The notes beneath the pieces are model-generated. The model saw nothing but the letters and a program-made list of their open reading frames with translations. It did no database searches and was not told the origin of the DNA. Shown one piece after another: positions 8,591 to 18,690 of a stretch of 64,000 nt of DNA (within the stretch, counting starts at the first letter, position 1; every line of letters begins with the position of its first letter). The stretch spans positions 1,447,353-1,511,352 of the forward strand of contig JAOQNJ010000001.1 of assembly GCA_025961275.1 (NCBI GenBank), read 5' to 3'. Made by a program: the position numbers and the translations under genes. Source of the DNA: Providencia alcalifaciens. Its GTDB lineage: Bacteria > Pseudomonadota > Gammaproteobacteria > Enterobacterales > Enterobacteriaceae.

Positions 8591-9919
8591 TTGATTAGCA
8601 AAGGCAAATTCACCTTAGATAGCACCTACCATTTTTGGCGTCGAAGACTGATGCTATCGATGATAGTTGGTTATGCCACTTTTTATTTGACCCGAAAAAG
8701 TTTTAATTTCGTTATGCCCGTTATGCAAGTGGAATTGTTTTTAGACAAAAGTGATATCGGTTGGATTGCGACTGCCTTCTATTTAACCTATGGCATCTCA
8801 AAGTTTTTATCGGGTATTTTTCACGATATTACTGGCTATCGTTGGTTTATGGGTATCGGTTTAGTTATGACGGGGATACTCAACATCGTTTTTGCCTATT
8901 GTCTATCATTCCCCGCGTTATTGGTTGTTTGGACATTAAATGGTTTCTTTCAAGGCTGGGGATGGCCGCCTTGTGCACGGATCCTAACACATTGGTATTC
9001 GCGAAATGAACGCGGTTTTTGGTGGGGATTATGGAATATCTCCATTAACTTAGGCGGCATGTCTCTCCCTCTGTTAACGGCTTGGCTTGCCACCCGCTAT
9101 AGCTGGCAAATAGCACTTATCGTGCCGGGTGTGATTGGGATTATCGTTGGGTTGTGGCTATGTAATCGATTGAAAGGTACACCGCAACAAGAAGGATTAC
9201 CCACGGTAGGACAGTGGCGACACGATGTGTTAGAGCTACGCCAAGAGCGACTATCACCGCCACAGCCAATGTTAACTATTTTGAAAGAAACCATTTTATT
9301 TAACCGAATGATTTGGTTGCTAGGATTTTCCTACATCCTCATTTATCTGATCCGAATCGCGATAAATGATTGGGGAAACCTTTGGTTATCTGAAACACAT
9401 GGTGCCAATTTACTTAGCGCCAATGCCACATTATCGCTCTTTGAGTTAGGTGGCCTACTAGGCGCATTGTGTTCAGGCTGGGGATCTGATCTGCTATTTC
9501 GCGGTCAACGAGCTCCAATGATTTTGTTATTTTCGCTAGGGCTATTTGTCTCAGTGAGTGCGTTATGGTTAATCCCCATTCATCACTATGCCTTATTAGC
9601 GGCCTGTTTCTTTAGTATTGGCTTTTTTGTTTTTGGACCACAAATGTTAATCGGTCTAGCTGCAACAGAATATTGTCATAAAAATGCAGCTGGCACGGTA
9701 ACAGGCTATCTCGGTTTGTACGCTTATTTAGGCGCTGCAATTGCCGGATGGCCACTCTCTCAGGTCATAGCGCATTATGGTTGGTCAGGCATGTTTGCTT
9801 TACTGGCAAGCGCTGCGGCTCTGATGGGATTACTGCTAATGCCACTGTTAATTTCTAATGTAAGCAAACGAGAGCATTTAGCAGGCACTGTTTCACTATC
9901 CGATGATAAAACCTCATAA
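8591..9919 (+). CDS. uhpC: UhpC-like MFS sugar-phosphate sensor
   Basis: A 12-helix major facilitator protein strongly resembling UhpC (GYATFYLTRKSFN, CARILTHWYSRNERGFWWGLWN, FVFGPQMLIG). A TTG start at 8591 with GGGAG 8 nt upstream gives 442 residues, close to E. coli UhpC (439), and aligns with its N-terminus; another in-frame TTG lies at 8558. UhpC is a non-catalytic receptor that senses external glucose-6-phosphate and stimulates UhpB. The afuA gene begins 12 nt after its stop, so sensing and uptake genes form one unit. The alternative of a true transporter (UhpT/GlpT-like) is less likely given the adjacent uhpAB. Confidence 0.85.
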   Translation: MISKGKFTLDSTYHFWRRRLMLSMIVGYATFYLTRKSFNFVMPVMQVELFLDKSDIGWIATAFYLTYGISKFLSGIFHDITGYRWFMGIGLVMTGILNIVFAYCLSFPALLVVWTLNGFFQGWGWPPCARILTHWYSRNERGFWWGLWNISINLGGMSLPLLTAWLATRYSWQIALIVPGVIGIIVGLWLCNRLKGTPQQEGLPTVGQWRHDVLELRQERLSPPQPMLTILKETILFNRMIWLLGFSYILIYLIRIAINDWGNLWLSETHGANLLSANATLSLFELGGLLGALCSGWGSDLLFRGQRAPMILLFSLGLFVSVSALWLIPIHHYALLAACFFSIGFFVFGPQMLIGLAATEYCHKNAAGTVTGYLGLYAYLGAAIAGWPLSQVIAHYGWSGMFALLASAAALMGLLLMPLLISNVSKREHLAGTVSLSDDKTS

Positions 9920-9931
9920 AAAGGACTGACA

Positions 9932-10963
9932 ATGAAACTGAAAACCCTCTCTACCCTTGTCGCCGCTGGCTTATCTCTTGCCGCTATTTCAACTAACGCC
10001 TCAGCGGCAGGCCGCCTCGTTGTTTATTGCAGCGCGACCAATGCTATGTGTGAAACTGAAACTCAAGCTTTTGCTAAAAAGTATGATGTTAAAACAACAT
10101 TTGTACGTAATGGTTCAGGCAGTACCCTTGCAAAAATTGAAGCTGAGAAACGTAACCCACAAGCCGATGTTTGGTATGGCGGTACATTAGATCCACACTC
10201 GCAAGCGGGTGAAATGGATCTATTACAACCTTACAAATCACCTAATCTAGAACAAATCATGCCACAATTCCAAGACCCAGCTAAACGCAAAGGAAACTAC
10301 TCTTCTGCTGTTTATATTGGCATCTTAGGCTTTGGTGTAAACAAAGATCGCCTGAAAGAGAAAGGCTTACCTATCCCAACCTGTTGGAAAGATCTGATTA
10401 AACCGGAATACAAAGGTGAAATCCAAATCGCGGATCCACAAAGTTCCGGTACCGCTTATACCGCGTTGGCAACTTTCGACCAGTTATGGGGCACAGATCA
10501 GGCATTTGATTATTTGAAAAAGCTTAACAGTAATATTTCCCAATACACTAAGTCTGGTATCGCCCCAGCGCGTAACGCCGCTCGTGGTGAATCCGCAATT
10601 GGTATCGGTTTCCTTCATGATTACTCATTAGAAATTGAGAATGGCGCACCTCTAGAGCTTATTGCTCCTTGTGAAGGCACTGGTTATGAAATTGGTGGCA
10701 TCAGTATTTTGAAGAATGCCCGTAACCTCGATAACGCGAAACTGTTTGTAGATTTCGTTCTGTCAAAAGAAGCACAGGAGCTAAGTTGGAAAGAAGGTAA
10801 TTCTTACCAAATCTTAACCAATACCACCGCAGAATCATCCCCAATTTCCTTGAGGCTAAATGATCTCAATTTGATTAACTACAACATGGATAAGTATGGT
10901 GATGCTGAAGTCCGTAAAAACCTAATCAATAAATGGTTAACTGAAGTCAAAATGAGCAAGTAA
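9932..10963 (+). CDS. afuA: AfuA-like periplasmic sugar-phosphate-binding protein
   Basis: 343 residues with a Sec signal peptide (MKLKTLSTLVAAGLSLAAIS...NASA, cleavage near 24-26), then a type II periplasmic binding-protein fold (RLVVYCSATNAMCE, GGTLDPHSQAGEMDL). The family was long annotated as Fe3+-binding FbpA. However, the tandem tyrosines that bind iron are absent: the equivalent stretch reads GIGFLHDYSLE with H229-D230. This fits AfuA of Actinobacillus and enteric pathogens, which was shown to bind hexose/heptose phosphates. It directly follows uhpABC and precedes permease and ATPase genes. AAGGA lies 7 nt before the ATG. The exact ligand is inferred. Confidence 0.82.
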   Translation: MKLKTLSTLVAAGLSLAAISTNASAAGRLVVYCSATNAMCETETQAFAKKYDVKTTFVRNGSGSTLAKIEAEKRNPQADVWYGGTLDPHSQAGEMDLLQPYKSPNLEQIMPQFQDPAKRKGNYSSAVYIGILGFGVNKDRLKEKGLPIPTCWKDLIKPEYKGEIQIADPQSSGTAYTALATFDQLWGTDQAFDYLKKLNSNISQYTKSGIAPARNAARGESAIGIGFLHDYSLEIENGAPLELIAPCEGTGYEIGGISILKNARNLDNAKLFVDFVLSKEAQELSWKEGNSYQILTNTTAESSPISLRLNDLNLINYNMDKYGDAEVRKNLINKWLTEVKMSK

Positions 10964-10973
10964 TGGCTCTGAG

Positions 10974-10996
10974 GGTGCGGTATTTATCGTCGCACC
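10974..10996 (+). promoter_or_regulatory. Intercistronic hairpin between afuA and afuB
   Basis: GGTGCG (10974-10979) pairs with CGCACC (10991-10996) over an 11-nt loop in the 80-nt afuA-afuB gap. There is no U-run. Such stems after binding-protein genes often stabilise the upstream mRNA or dampen downstream expression; that role is inferred. Confidence 0.45.
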
Positions 10997-11043
10997 TATT
11001 TCTGACAAAAATATAATAACGATATCAACACTCGGGGGATACC

Positions 11044-13122
11044 ATGTCTCACACCCTTACTTTGTCTGAAAAACGAGGAAGAGACACCATTTTCTTTTGG
11101 TTACTATTAGCATGGCTTGGGTTTGCCCTATTGCCATCATGGAGCTTAGATTATGGTGTGTTCGACTCAACACAAGATGAAATTTTTGCCGCTTATGGCT
11201 GGAATAGCATCAATATCAGTTGGCTTTGGTATTTATTACCTTCCATTCTATTTTTTCGCCCAATTTATGCTGCTGATCGGCACCATAAAACTCGCCACTA
11301 TTTTGATGTCGCTATTGCGGCGATTACAGCTATTGCTGTTGTCATATCCGCGGCCCTTGAAGGTAAAGGTTTAGGCTATTCTGCGATTGTATTATTTATT
11401 GCCCTTGGCATGATAATGACACTTGCGCTGTCGAGACTTGAATGGTTAGGTGGTGACAAATTTGTTATTGGATCATTAATAACGGTTGTTGTGGTCATCG
11501 CACTGTTTATTGTATTTCCAAGCATTGCGATTTTTATTCCGATGTTTACGGACAATAGTGGTGAATTTGCACCCTTTGCTTTCGTTGCGATCTTGACCCA
11601 GTCCCATATTGTTCAAGTCATTATTAACTCAGTATTCCTCGCGCTTGCTGTTGGTGCTGGTTGTACCTTTTTCGGTTTGATCCTCGCTATCTATACCTCA
11701 CGAATTGCCAGACGCTCGGCTATCCTTGGGCGTGTATTTTCCATTTTACCGATTGTTACCCCACCCTTTATTGTTGGTTTAGGGGTAACCCTCATGATGG
11801 GCCGTTCTGGCTATATTACTGAATTTTTAGCCACGTATGCCGGTTTAGAAAATACTAACTGGTTATATGGATTTACCGGTATTTGGCTTGCCCAAGTACT
11901 CGCCTTTACCCCAATGTCATTTATGATTTTAGATGGCGCGATGAAAACCATTCACCCATCATTGGAAGAGGCTTCTTATACCTTACGCGCTAACCGTTAT
12001 CAGACTTTCTTTAACGTCTTTATGCCGTTGCTAAAACCGGCTCTTGCTAACGCATTTTTAATTGTGATCGTTCAGTCACTGGCCGATTTTAGTAACCCAT
12101 TAGTGTTAGGGGGTAACTTTGATGTTATGGCGACACAAATTTATTTCTATATCACAGGCTCACAACTTGATTACCAAGCGGCAAGTACCCTTGGTGCCTC
12201 ATTGTTGGTCTTCTCACTATTGGTGTTTTGTGTGCAATACATGTGGATTGGTAAGCGCTCATACGTCACAGTATCAGGTAAATCCTATCGTGGTGACGTT
12301 CAGCCACTGCCATCTTCACTGGTCGCTTTTGTAACGACATTTTTAACTATTTGGGTTGTCTTCAACGTACTGCTATACGGCAGTATATTCTACGGTAGCT
12401 TCACCGTTAACTGGGGTGTCGATTACACCTTAACGCTTGATAACTTTATCAAGCTATTTGGTCAAGGCATGAGCGATGGTGCATGGCCTTCACTACTTGA
12501 TACCCTACTCTACGCAGGAATAGCCGCGCCAATTACGGCTGCATTGGGATTATTGATTGCTTATATCGTGGTGCGTCAAGAGTTCCGTGGTAAGAAAACT
12601 ATCGAGTTTACAACTATGCTGTGCTTTGCTGTACCGGGTACAGTGGCTGGCGTGTCTTACATTTTAGCCTTTAACGACTCGCCATTCTATCTTACTGGGA
12701 CCGCGGCAATTGTCATTATTTCGATGACCATGCGTAACGTTCCTGTCGGGATCCGCGCTGGTATCGCTGGCCTTGGACAAATCGATAAATCGCTCGATGA
12801 AGCATCATTAAGCTTGCGCGCGGGATCAATGCGAACCATTTTCCATATCTTATTACCCTTGTTACGTCCGGCGATTCTCTCTGCGCTGATATACAGCTTT
12901 GTTCGTGCAATCACCACCGTCAGTGCCATTGTGTTCTTAGTGACACCGGAAACACGCGTTGCGACTGCCTATATATTAAATCGAGTGGAAGATGGCGAGT
13001 ATGGTGTGGCAATCGCCTATGGCTCGATTCTGATCGTAGTGATGTTAGCGATTATATTCTTATTTGACTATTTGATTGGCGAAGCCCGTGTTTCACGTTC
13101 CAAAGCCAAAAATGCACAGTAA
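11044..13122 (+). CDS. afuB: AfuB-like ABC transporter permease (fused two-domain)
   Basis: A 692-residue membrane protein made of two tandem ABC permease halves. Hydrophobic segments fill about 15-200 and the first transport domain follows, with EAA loop [19 protein letters not shown]. The second half has EAA loop [19 protein letters not shown]. Each EAA loop contacts the ATPase dimer, so one AfuB chain forms the whole channel, as in FbpB/AfuB proteins. It lies between the binding protein and the ATPase gene, whose start is 16 nt downstream. Predicted role: inner-membrane passage of sugar phosphates. Confidence 0.85.
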   Translation: MSHTLTLSEKRGRDTIFFWLLLAWLGFALLPSWSLDYGVFDSTQDEIFAAYGWNSINISWLWYLLPSILFFRPIYAADRHHKTRHYFDVAIAAITAIAVVISAALEGKGLGYSAIVLFIALGMIMTLALSRLEWLGGDKFVIGSLITVVVVIALFIVFPSIAIFIPMFTDNSGEFAPFAFVAILTQSHIVQVIINSVFLALAVGAGCTFFGLILAIYTSRIARRSAILGRVFSILPIVTPPFIVGLGVTLMMGRSGYITEFLATYAGLENTNWLYGFTGIWLAQVLAFTPMSFMILDGAMKTIHPSLEEASYTLRANRYQTFFNVFMPLLKPALANAFLIVIVQSLADFSNPLVLGGNFDVMATQIYFYITGSQLDYQAASTLGASLLVFSLLVFCVQYMWIGKRSYVTVSGKSYRGDVQPLPSSLVAFVTTFLTIWVVFNVLLYGSIFYGSFTVNWGVDYTLTLDNFIKLFGQGMSDGAWPSLLDTLLYAGIAAPITAALGLLIAYIVVRQEFRGKKTIEFTTMLCFAVPGTVAGVSYILAFNDSPFYLTGTAAIVIISMTMRNVPVGIRAGIAGLGQIDKSLDEASLSLRAGSMRTIFHILLPLLRPAILSALIYSFVRAITTVSAIVFLVTPETRVATAYILNRVEDGEYGVAIAYGSILIVVMLAIIFLFDYLIGEARVSRSKAKNAQ

Positions 13123-13138
13123 TCATGGAGTAACAGAC

Positions 13139-14176
13139 ATGACACAACCCAGTTTTGTTGAATTAAAAAATGTGACTAAACGCTTTGGCGACAATACGGT
13201 CATCGATGATTTAAGCCTGTCTATTCCACAAGGGAGTATGGTCACGCTATTAGGCCCTTCAGGCTGCGGGAAAACCACTGTTTTACGCTTAGTGGCAGGT
13301 CTTGAAAAACCAACTGAAGGCAGAATGTTTATTGATGGTGAGGATGTAACCGATCGCTCAATTCAACAACGTGACATCTGTATGGTATTTCAATCCTATG
13401 CCTTGTTCCCCCACATGTCTTTAGGCGATAACGTTGGCTATGGTTTGAAGATGTTAGGCTTACCTAAATCTGAAATTAAAAAACGTGTAGAAGAAGCATT
13501 AGAGTTGGTTGATTTAGCAGGGTTTAGTGACCGCTTTGTTGATCAAATTTCGGGAGGGCAACAACAGCGGGTTGCTCTCGCTCGTGCACTGATCCTTAAA
13601 CCTAAAGTGCTGCTATTTGATGAGCCTCTGAGTAACTTGGACGCTAATTTACGCCGTAGCATGCGTGAGAAAATTCGTGAATTGCAGCAGCAGTTTAATA
13701 TCACGTCTTTATATGTCACCCACGACCAGAGTGAAGCCTTTGCTGTCTCCGATATGGTTCTCGTGATGAATAAAGGTCTGATTATGCAGCTAGGTTCACC
13801 ACAATCACTTTATCGCCAACCGGCATCTGAATTTATGGCGAGCTTTATGGGAGATGCCAATATTTTTCCAGCGACGCTAGGTGCTGACAGTGTTGATATT
13901 TTTAATTATCGTCTTCCGCGTCCAGCACATTTTACAACCAGTAACACTGAGGTGACGGTCGGTGTTCGACCAGAAGCCATTACACTTAGTCTGCAAGGTG
14001 AAGAAAGCCAGCGTTGTACTATTACTTATGTTGCCTATATGGGACCACAATATGAGGTAACAGTTGATTGGCATGGTCAATCCATGTTATTGCAAATAAA
14101 TGCAACACAATTACAACCCACAATTGGCGAAATTCTCTATTTGCAAATTCATCCATATGGCATGTTTATATTGTGA
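13139..14176 (+). CDS. afuC: AfuC-like ABC transporter ATPase
   Basis: 345 residues. Walker [13 protein letters not shown]-loop [11 protein letters not shown], signature [15 protein letters not shown], Walker [14 protein letters not shown]-loop [10 protein letters not shown], and a C-terminal regulatory (TOBE-like) domain from about 240 ([10 protein letters not shown]). The ATG at 13139 is chosen because GGAG lies 9 nt upstream and the protein then starts at the usual place; an upstream in-frame ATG (13076) would overlap afuB. It powers AfuAB uptake. Last gene of the uhpABC-afuABC unit; inverted repeats follow at 14425-14460 and 14505-14538. Confidence 0.87.
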   Translation: MTQPSFVELKNVTKRFGDNTVIDDLSLSIPQGSMVTLLGPSGCGKTTVLRLVAGLEKPTEGRMFIDGEDVTDRSIQQRDICMVFQSYALFPHMSLGDNVGYGLKMLGLPKSEIKKRVEEALELVDLAGFSDRFVDQISGGQQQRVALARALILKPKVLLFDEPLSNLDANLRRSMREKIRELQQQFNITSLYVTHDQSEAFAVSDMVLVMNKGLIMQLGSPQSLYRQPASEFMASFMGDANIFPATLGADSVDIFNYRLPRPAHFTTSNTEVTVGVRPEAITLSLQGEESQRCTITYVAYMGPQYEVTVDWHGQSMLLQINATQLQPTIGEILYLQIHPYGMFIL

Positions 14177-14273
14177 CTGCTCCTCGCCGTAAATTGGGCG
14201 AGGGTTTACGATATTTTTCGCTAAATAATTTGATTTATCTCTAGGTGATGAGGAAAGATAAGCAAAATATAGA

Positions 14274-14401
14274 TATACTCAAAATAATTCAAGTTACAGC
14301 TAAGCGACAAATGAAGATAGTTGGGGGCGCATAGATAAACGATGTGACTCAGCTAGCTGAGAGCAGTCAACAGCGCTGCAACTTGAAGTATGACAAGTAT
14401 A
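14274..14401. repeat. ERIC element (128 bp)
   Basis: Begins TATACTCAAAATAATTCAAG and ends CTTGAAGTATGACAAGTATA, so its ends are inverted repeats. The interior carries GATGTGACTCAGCTAGCTGAG and GCAGTCAACAGCGCTGCAAC in the order of the enterobacterial repetitive intergenic consensus. Length is close to the typical 127 bp. It lies just after afuC. Confidence 0.8.
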
Positions 14402-14424
14402 AACCATCAGGTTAGACAACGAAC

Positions 14425-14460
14425 AACCTTCAGTAATTAACATGATACTTACTGAAGGTT
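14425..14460. terminator. Perfect 12-bp inverted repeat
   Basis: AACCTTCAGTAA (14425-14436) and TTACTGAAGGTT (14449-14460) enclose a 12-nt loop between afuC and the convergent minus-strand cassette. There is no strong U-run; a terminator role is plausible only. Confidence 0.45.
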
Positions 14461-14504
14461 ATCAATAGGAATGAAATCAATTTATTGATTTTCAGCTGAT
14501 AACG

Positions 14505-14538
14505 CAAAATGGGAAAATATATAAATTCTCCCATTTTG
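14505..14538. terminator. Perfect 10-bp inverted repeat, possible bidirectional terminator
   Basis: CAAAATGGGA (14505-14514) pairs with TCCCATTTTG (14529-14538) over a 14-nt AT loop. A/T-rich outer stem ends suit termination in either direction, for afuC (+) or the minus-strand cassette. Confidence 0.5.
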
Positions 14539-14657
14539 TCCGCAATTTCAAGCGCTCAAAATTCGTTCATTAGCACACTTGATTCGCTAGGGAAATCAAT
14601 AAATAGTACTGATCATCAGAAGGATAAAAAATGTGAATTTATTCATCATTCACTTTA

Positions 14658-14879
14658 TTAATTATTTATTAATTCAGCAACGTTATTAAATATGACTAAT
14701 TTATCCAGTAATTTATTTTCGATATCTTTATTTTTTTTATCGAGATAACACATAGCAACAAATTTATCCTTCCTTACGTTCATGAGTAAATCTTCATCAT
14801 TAATAAAAGCTTCAATGATTTTAGTTGACTGCATTTGAATTTTGCGTTTATCTTTAATAGGAATTTCGATAAATGCCAT
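14658..14879 (-). CDS. Small hypothetical protein (73 aa), last gene of a three-gene cassette
   Basis: Not recognised. A 73-residue charged protein (MAFIEIPIKDKRKIQMQS...) without signal peptide or membrane segment; likely cytosolic and helical. Its ATG overlaps the stop of the preceding 111-residue secreted protein by one base (TAATG), so the two are translationally coupled. Coupling of an exported small protein to a small cytosolic partner would suit a toxin/immunity, chaperone or adaptor pair, but nothing in the sequence proves this. Confidence 0.65.
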   Translation of the reverse strand: MAFIEIPIKDKRKIQMQSTKIIEAFINDEDLLMNVRKDKFVAMCYLDKKNKDIENKLLDKLVIFNNVAELINN

Positions 14880-15214
14880 TATAAGTTAGTTATGGTAAGA
14901 TCATACCCGTAGTTACCATAGGTAGTATAGTTCATGGAATGCCCACCCCAACCTGCAATCTTTACTTTCCCATAACCGCTCGCATAAACCCCCGCTTGGC
15001 CTTGTACTGTCAAACAATTAGGGTCAAAAGAGCCACCATTTTCCGGCATAAAGTTAATGGTGAATTTACGAGGATAGAAACCGACCGTTTCCTCTTGATG
15101 TACTGCCTTACTATCCTTTGCTATTGCTTGAATCATCACAGCTTGAGATTGAGTCACCATTAAGCAAAATAATAACGAGCCATATCCAATACCCGATAAT
15201 AGATATCTATTCAT
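14879..15214 (-). CDS. Small secreted hypothetical protein (111 aa)
   Basis: Not recognised. The N-terminus has a clear signal peptide (MNRYLLSGIGYGSLLFCLMV, cleavage near SQA, about residue 25). The mature part of about 86 residues is rich in Gly, Tyr and Asn (GVYASGYGKVKIAGWGGH, then GNYGYDLTITNL at the C-terminus), which suggests a beta-rich exported protein. It has a single cysteine (NCLTV). It lies 23 nt after the 156-residue gene and is coupled to the 73-residue gene. The setting is between the afu locus and the LRR-NEL effectors. Confidence 0.68.
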   Translation of the reverse strand: MNRYLLSGIGYGSLLFCLMVTQSQAVMIQAIAKDSKAVHQEETVGFYPRKFTINFMPENGGSFDPNCLTVQGQAGVYASGYGKVKIAGWGGHSMNYTTYGNYGYDLTITNL

Positions 15215-15237
15215 CCGTTAAAAACTCAGAAATATAG

Positions 15238-15708
15238 TTAAAAAGTTGCATTTTTTGTTTTTAATCCATTCATAAAGTTATTGTTATCATCAGTTTCAAT
15301 CGTAGCCTTAACATTCAATTCAGCTTGATTCAATTCTTTATTTGATTGATTCAATATATCAATAAGTTGATTAAGATTTTTCGCTTTAGCTGGATTATGT
15401 GGGTAAGATGAGCGAGATATATCATTCAAAAGCGTATTAGCTTTAGTTTTTTCATAATGAATATTCGCTTTTTGAATATTAATATTATCTATTATTGTAT
15501 TTCCCATTACTGAATGTAGCCATCTTGGTTTACTTGATAATTCGGCGCTTTCTTTCAGTAACTGAAGGTTTTTGTTAGTGACCACTTTTATGTCGCTCTT
15601 CAGTTTACTGACATCTTTTAAATGAACAGTTTTTTCAGTTGTTTTAGCAAGTTCCCGAAGCTGTGTGGTGCTTTGTACTGCTGATGATAATGATGTGAAG
15701 TTTGTCAT
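15238..15708 (-). CDS. Hypothetical helical protein (156 aa), possible secreted effector
   Basis: Not recognised. The first 25 residues are rich in Ser/Thr and Gln (MTNFTSLSSAVQSTTQLREL), the kind of disordered start seen in type III substrates. The rest is Lys/Asn/Leu-rich and probably alpha-helical (LDDISRSS..., LIDILNQSNKELNQAELNVK). No signal peptide and no membrane segment. First gene of a minus-strand three-gene cassette that diverges from the LRR-NEL effector genes. An effector or chaperone role is inference from position and composition. Confidence 0.6.
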   Translation of the reverse strand: MTNFTSLSSAVQSTTQLRELAKTTEKTVHLKDVSKLKSDIKVVTNKNLQLLKESAELSSKPRWLHSVMGNTIIDNINIQKANIHYEKTKANTLLNDISRSSYPHNPAKAKNLNQLIDILNQSNKELNQAELNVKATIETDDNNNFMNGLKTKNATF

Positions 15709-16175
15709 GTGAATTTTTCAAATTGTAAAATAAAATTAAACTCTAGGTTATCGCATTAACATTATCCAATGATAACTTTTGAATTAATTTGATTGCTCAC
15801 ATCTACCCACACCATATTTTTTCCTCTTCATATTCCATTCTTTTCTTAAACCATGAAAAATAAAAAATGCGTTAATTTAAAGAGTAATCAGCAAAAAAAG
15901 TGATTCATCTTGAACGCATAAATAATCTTATAGATTTTAGAATAAAATCAAACTACGCTTATGTTAAATAAATTGTTTTTTTCATTAGCTTATATATACG
16001 AAAAAAAATTCAATATATACGGAACTATCAAGCTGAGTTATATCCAACACAATCTGTATCATATCAATAAACGCTATGATTTAAATTTATGGACTAAGTT
16101 CTATATTCATAATATACGACAGCCAGCTTGAAAAATGACAAATATACTTTAGTGTTTTTTGGATAAAAATTATAT

Positions 16176-18127
16176 ATGCCTATTTATCCGGTTATCACAC
16201 CGTCTAATAATTCAACATTATCTGTCAGCTCCTCTCAAAATGAACAGTCTAGTAGTAGAACATCTCGTTGCCATAGGCAACTTGTGCACAATGTGCGAAC
16301 TGTTCAAACAGCATCAGATAACAAAAATATCAATATAAACATAACCAAATTTTTTTGTACATTTCTAACTTCGCATAAAAATCAATACAAGCGTGAATGG
16401 AAAAAATGGATAAAAGAGGCCCCGATAGAAGAACGAGCAGCTAGACAACAGGCTGTATCAACGCTACATCGTTGTATGCATTCTAAAGAACCAAGCCTTA
16501 ACTTGAGTGGCCTTGGTTTGAGCTCTCTCCCTAACTTACCGCCACATATCACAAATTTAAATTTATCACTTAATAAATTAAAGCTCTTCCCAAACTTCCT
16601 GAAGGCTTAAAAGAATTAAATTGTTCTTATAATCGTTTGATAGAATGGCCCGAATTTCCAAATACGCTAAAGGTTTTTGATTGTTCCATGAACGATTTGG
16701 TCAATTTACCCAACCTTCCTGATGGCTTAGAAGAGTTAAATTGTTCTTGTAACGATCTGGTCAATTTATCCAATATTCCAAATAGGCTAAAAAAATTAGA
16801 TTGTTATATGAATAAATTGGTACATATCCAAAATCTACCGCCTTCGCTTGAATATCTTTATGTGAGTCGTAATAGACTGACTGAAATTCCTATGCTGCCT
16901 ACGAGATTGAAAATTCTTACATGCAATAATAACAATCTGCAAAGGCTGCCTGAGCTACCTGATTCAACAATAACAATAGATGCTAGCAATAATCGATTGC
17001 ATGAGTTGCCAACACTTCCCTTGGAACTCGATTTACTGGAATGTTCTGGTAACAATATATCAACGCTATCTGAATCGATATCTCATCTATGCCGACCTAA
17101 TGGGAGAATAAATTTGAGTGGTAACCCATTATCAGAGAGAACGATACAGAATATTTATACGATGATTAATGAAGTTAGTTATTCGGGGCCGATTATCCTT
17201 TTTTCTACGACACCGCTACTTGAACCGGAATCTTCTATACGACCTCTTAGTAAGAGTGTCGCTGATTGGTTTTCCACTCAACGTAAAAAGGAAATTACTG
17301 CCAAATTTTCAGCAATTGCCCGTGAAGAAAATGCAGAGGCCTTTAGCGCCTTTCTTGATCGACTACGAGACACGAGTAGTGCTAAAAAAGACCCCATGTT
17401 TAGACAACATATTGTGCAATGGCTGACGCGATTATCGACATCCCCAGATCTGCGAAAAGCCACATTTGCAGTCGCTATAGGCGCTACCGAAATCTGTGAG
17501 GACAGAGTCGCTTTGACGTGGAATGATATGCAAAAAGTTGAATTAGTTCATAATATTGAAAACGGTCAATATGACAATGGACTACCTGAGCTGATCACTA
17601 CAGGGCGCGAAATGTTTCGTCTAGAACAGCTTGAAAAGATTGCTAGAGAAAAAGCGGCTACAGTTGACACTCTTGATGAAATTGAAGTCTATTTAGGTTT
17701 TCAAACCCAGTTACGTACTCCGCTTGAGTTGCCCCATACCACGAAAGAAATGCGTTTTTTCGACGTTTCAGGTATCACAAAATCTGACCTAAATGCAGCA
17801 GAAATCAGGGTCAAAACAGCGGAAAACCAACAGTTTCCCGAGTGGTTTGCACAATGGTCACCATGGCAAAAATTATTGGAGCGTACTGAACCCATGTTAT
17901 GGGAAAGAGCCTATGATAAAAAAATGGACATCTATGAAAATGAGTATCAGAACTGCATTAATACTGAGCTCAATGCTAGTGGATTACTTGGTGATATTGA
18001 TGCAGAGCGGACCGTCGGAATAAAAATTATGCGCGAGATAGACAACGAGATTTTTATCTCGCTAGCTTATGATGCTTTAGCAAACAAAAAACAAACGTCA
18101 CTATTCAATCAGTATTGGAATTTGTAA
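16176..18127 (+). pseudogene. LRR-NEL (SspH/IpaH-type) E3 ubiquitin ligase effector, frameshifted
   Basis: An N-terminal frame (16176-16610) carries a Ser-rich start, the W-x-x-W type III LRR N-domain (EWKKWIKEAPIEERAARQQA) and the first LRR. The frame ends at 16610 in KLKLFPNFLKA. A second frame takes up the LRR series without loss (LPKLPEGLKELNCSYNRL) and continues to 18127 with about eight more 20-residue LRRs and a full NEL domain containing the catalytic motif CEDRV (Cys codon 17495-17497). One base missing near 16584-16586 explains the break. Without it the protein would be about 650 residues, like its two neighbours. It could be a dead paralogue, a sequencing error, or a reversible frame switch. 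Family role: transfer of ubiquitin to host proteins after injection. Confidence 0.85.
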
Positions 18128-18250
18128 TATGCTTTGTTGAAATTAAATTGACATAACGATAAATAACATTGCTATCAATATTAATCTTATTTTTAATACT
18201 CTCTACATTAAAATAAAGAAAAATATTAACCTTGATGATTACTTATTACT

Positions 18251-18272
18251 GTGGCTAATATTTATTGGCCAC
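18251..18272 (+). terminator. Hairpin after first LRR-NEL gene
   Basis: GTGGCTAAT (18251-18259) pairs with ATTGGCCAC (18264-18272) with one wobble. It resembles the hairpin after the third LRR-NEL gene (23204-23231), suggesting that the duplicated unit included its 3' end. The rest of 18128-18690 is very AT-rich with nothing else recognised. Confidence 0.45.
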
Positions 18273-18690
18273 GATGATGACTTGTATATTAACCTCATGG
18301 ATTGATAGCCCCTGAGAACATGAGTCTCTTATAATGATTAATTAAAAAACCCAACATTTATTGAATTAATTCTTTATCTAAAAAAAGACACATCGTTATT
18401 AATATATAAAAAAACAATTAAATTTAACATATTGAATAATAATTTTAAAGAAAGTCAATGCTATTATATATTTATATTATAATCGTAAGATTCTTTAATT
18501 TTTATTTAATGGCTTAATAATAAGCTTTATAAAAATATTTTATTCACAAGGTTGATATCTAAATAATTCTAGTGGTATGTGGCTGACAAGCGAAAATAAC
18601 TATGAAGCATAGTTAAGCTGAGTATCATCACTATCCCTGTAATTAGAGATATGACATGTATATCAGCAGTTTTTCAGATAGAGATCATAT

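Noticed and set aside
9932-14176. Reading the ABC operon as an iron(III) transporter (FbpABC)
   Set aside because: The tandem tyrosines that bind iron are missing in the binding protein and the operon is headed by uhpABC, which points to sugar phosphates.
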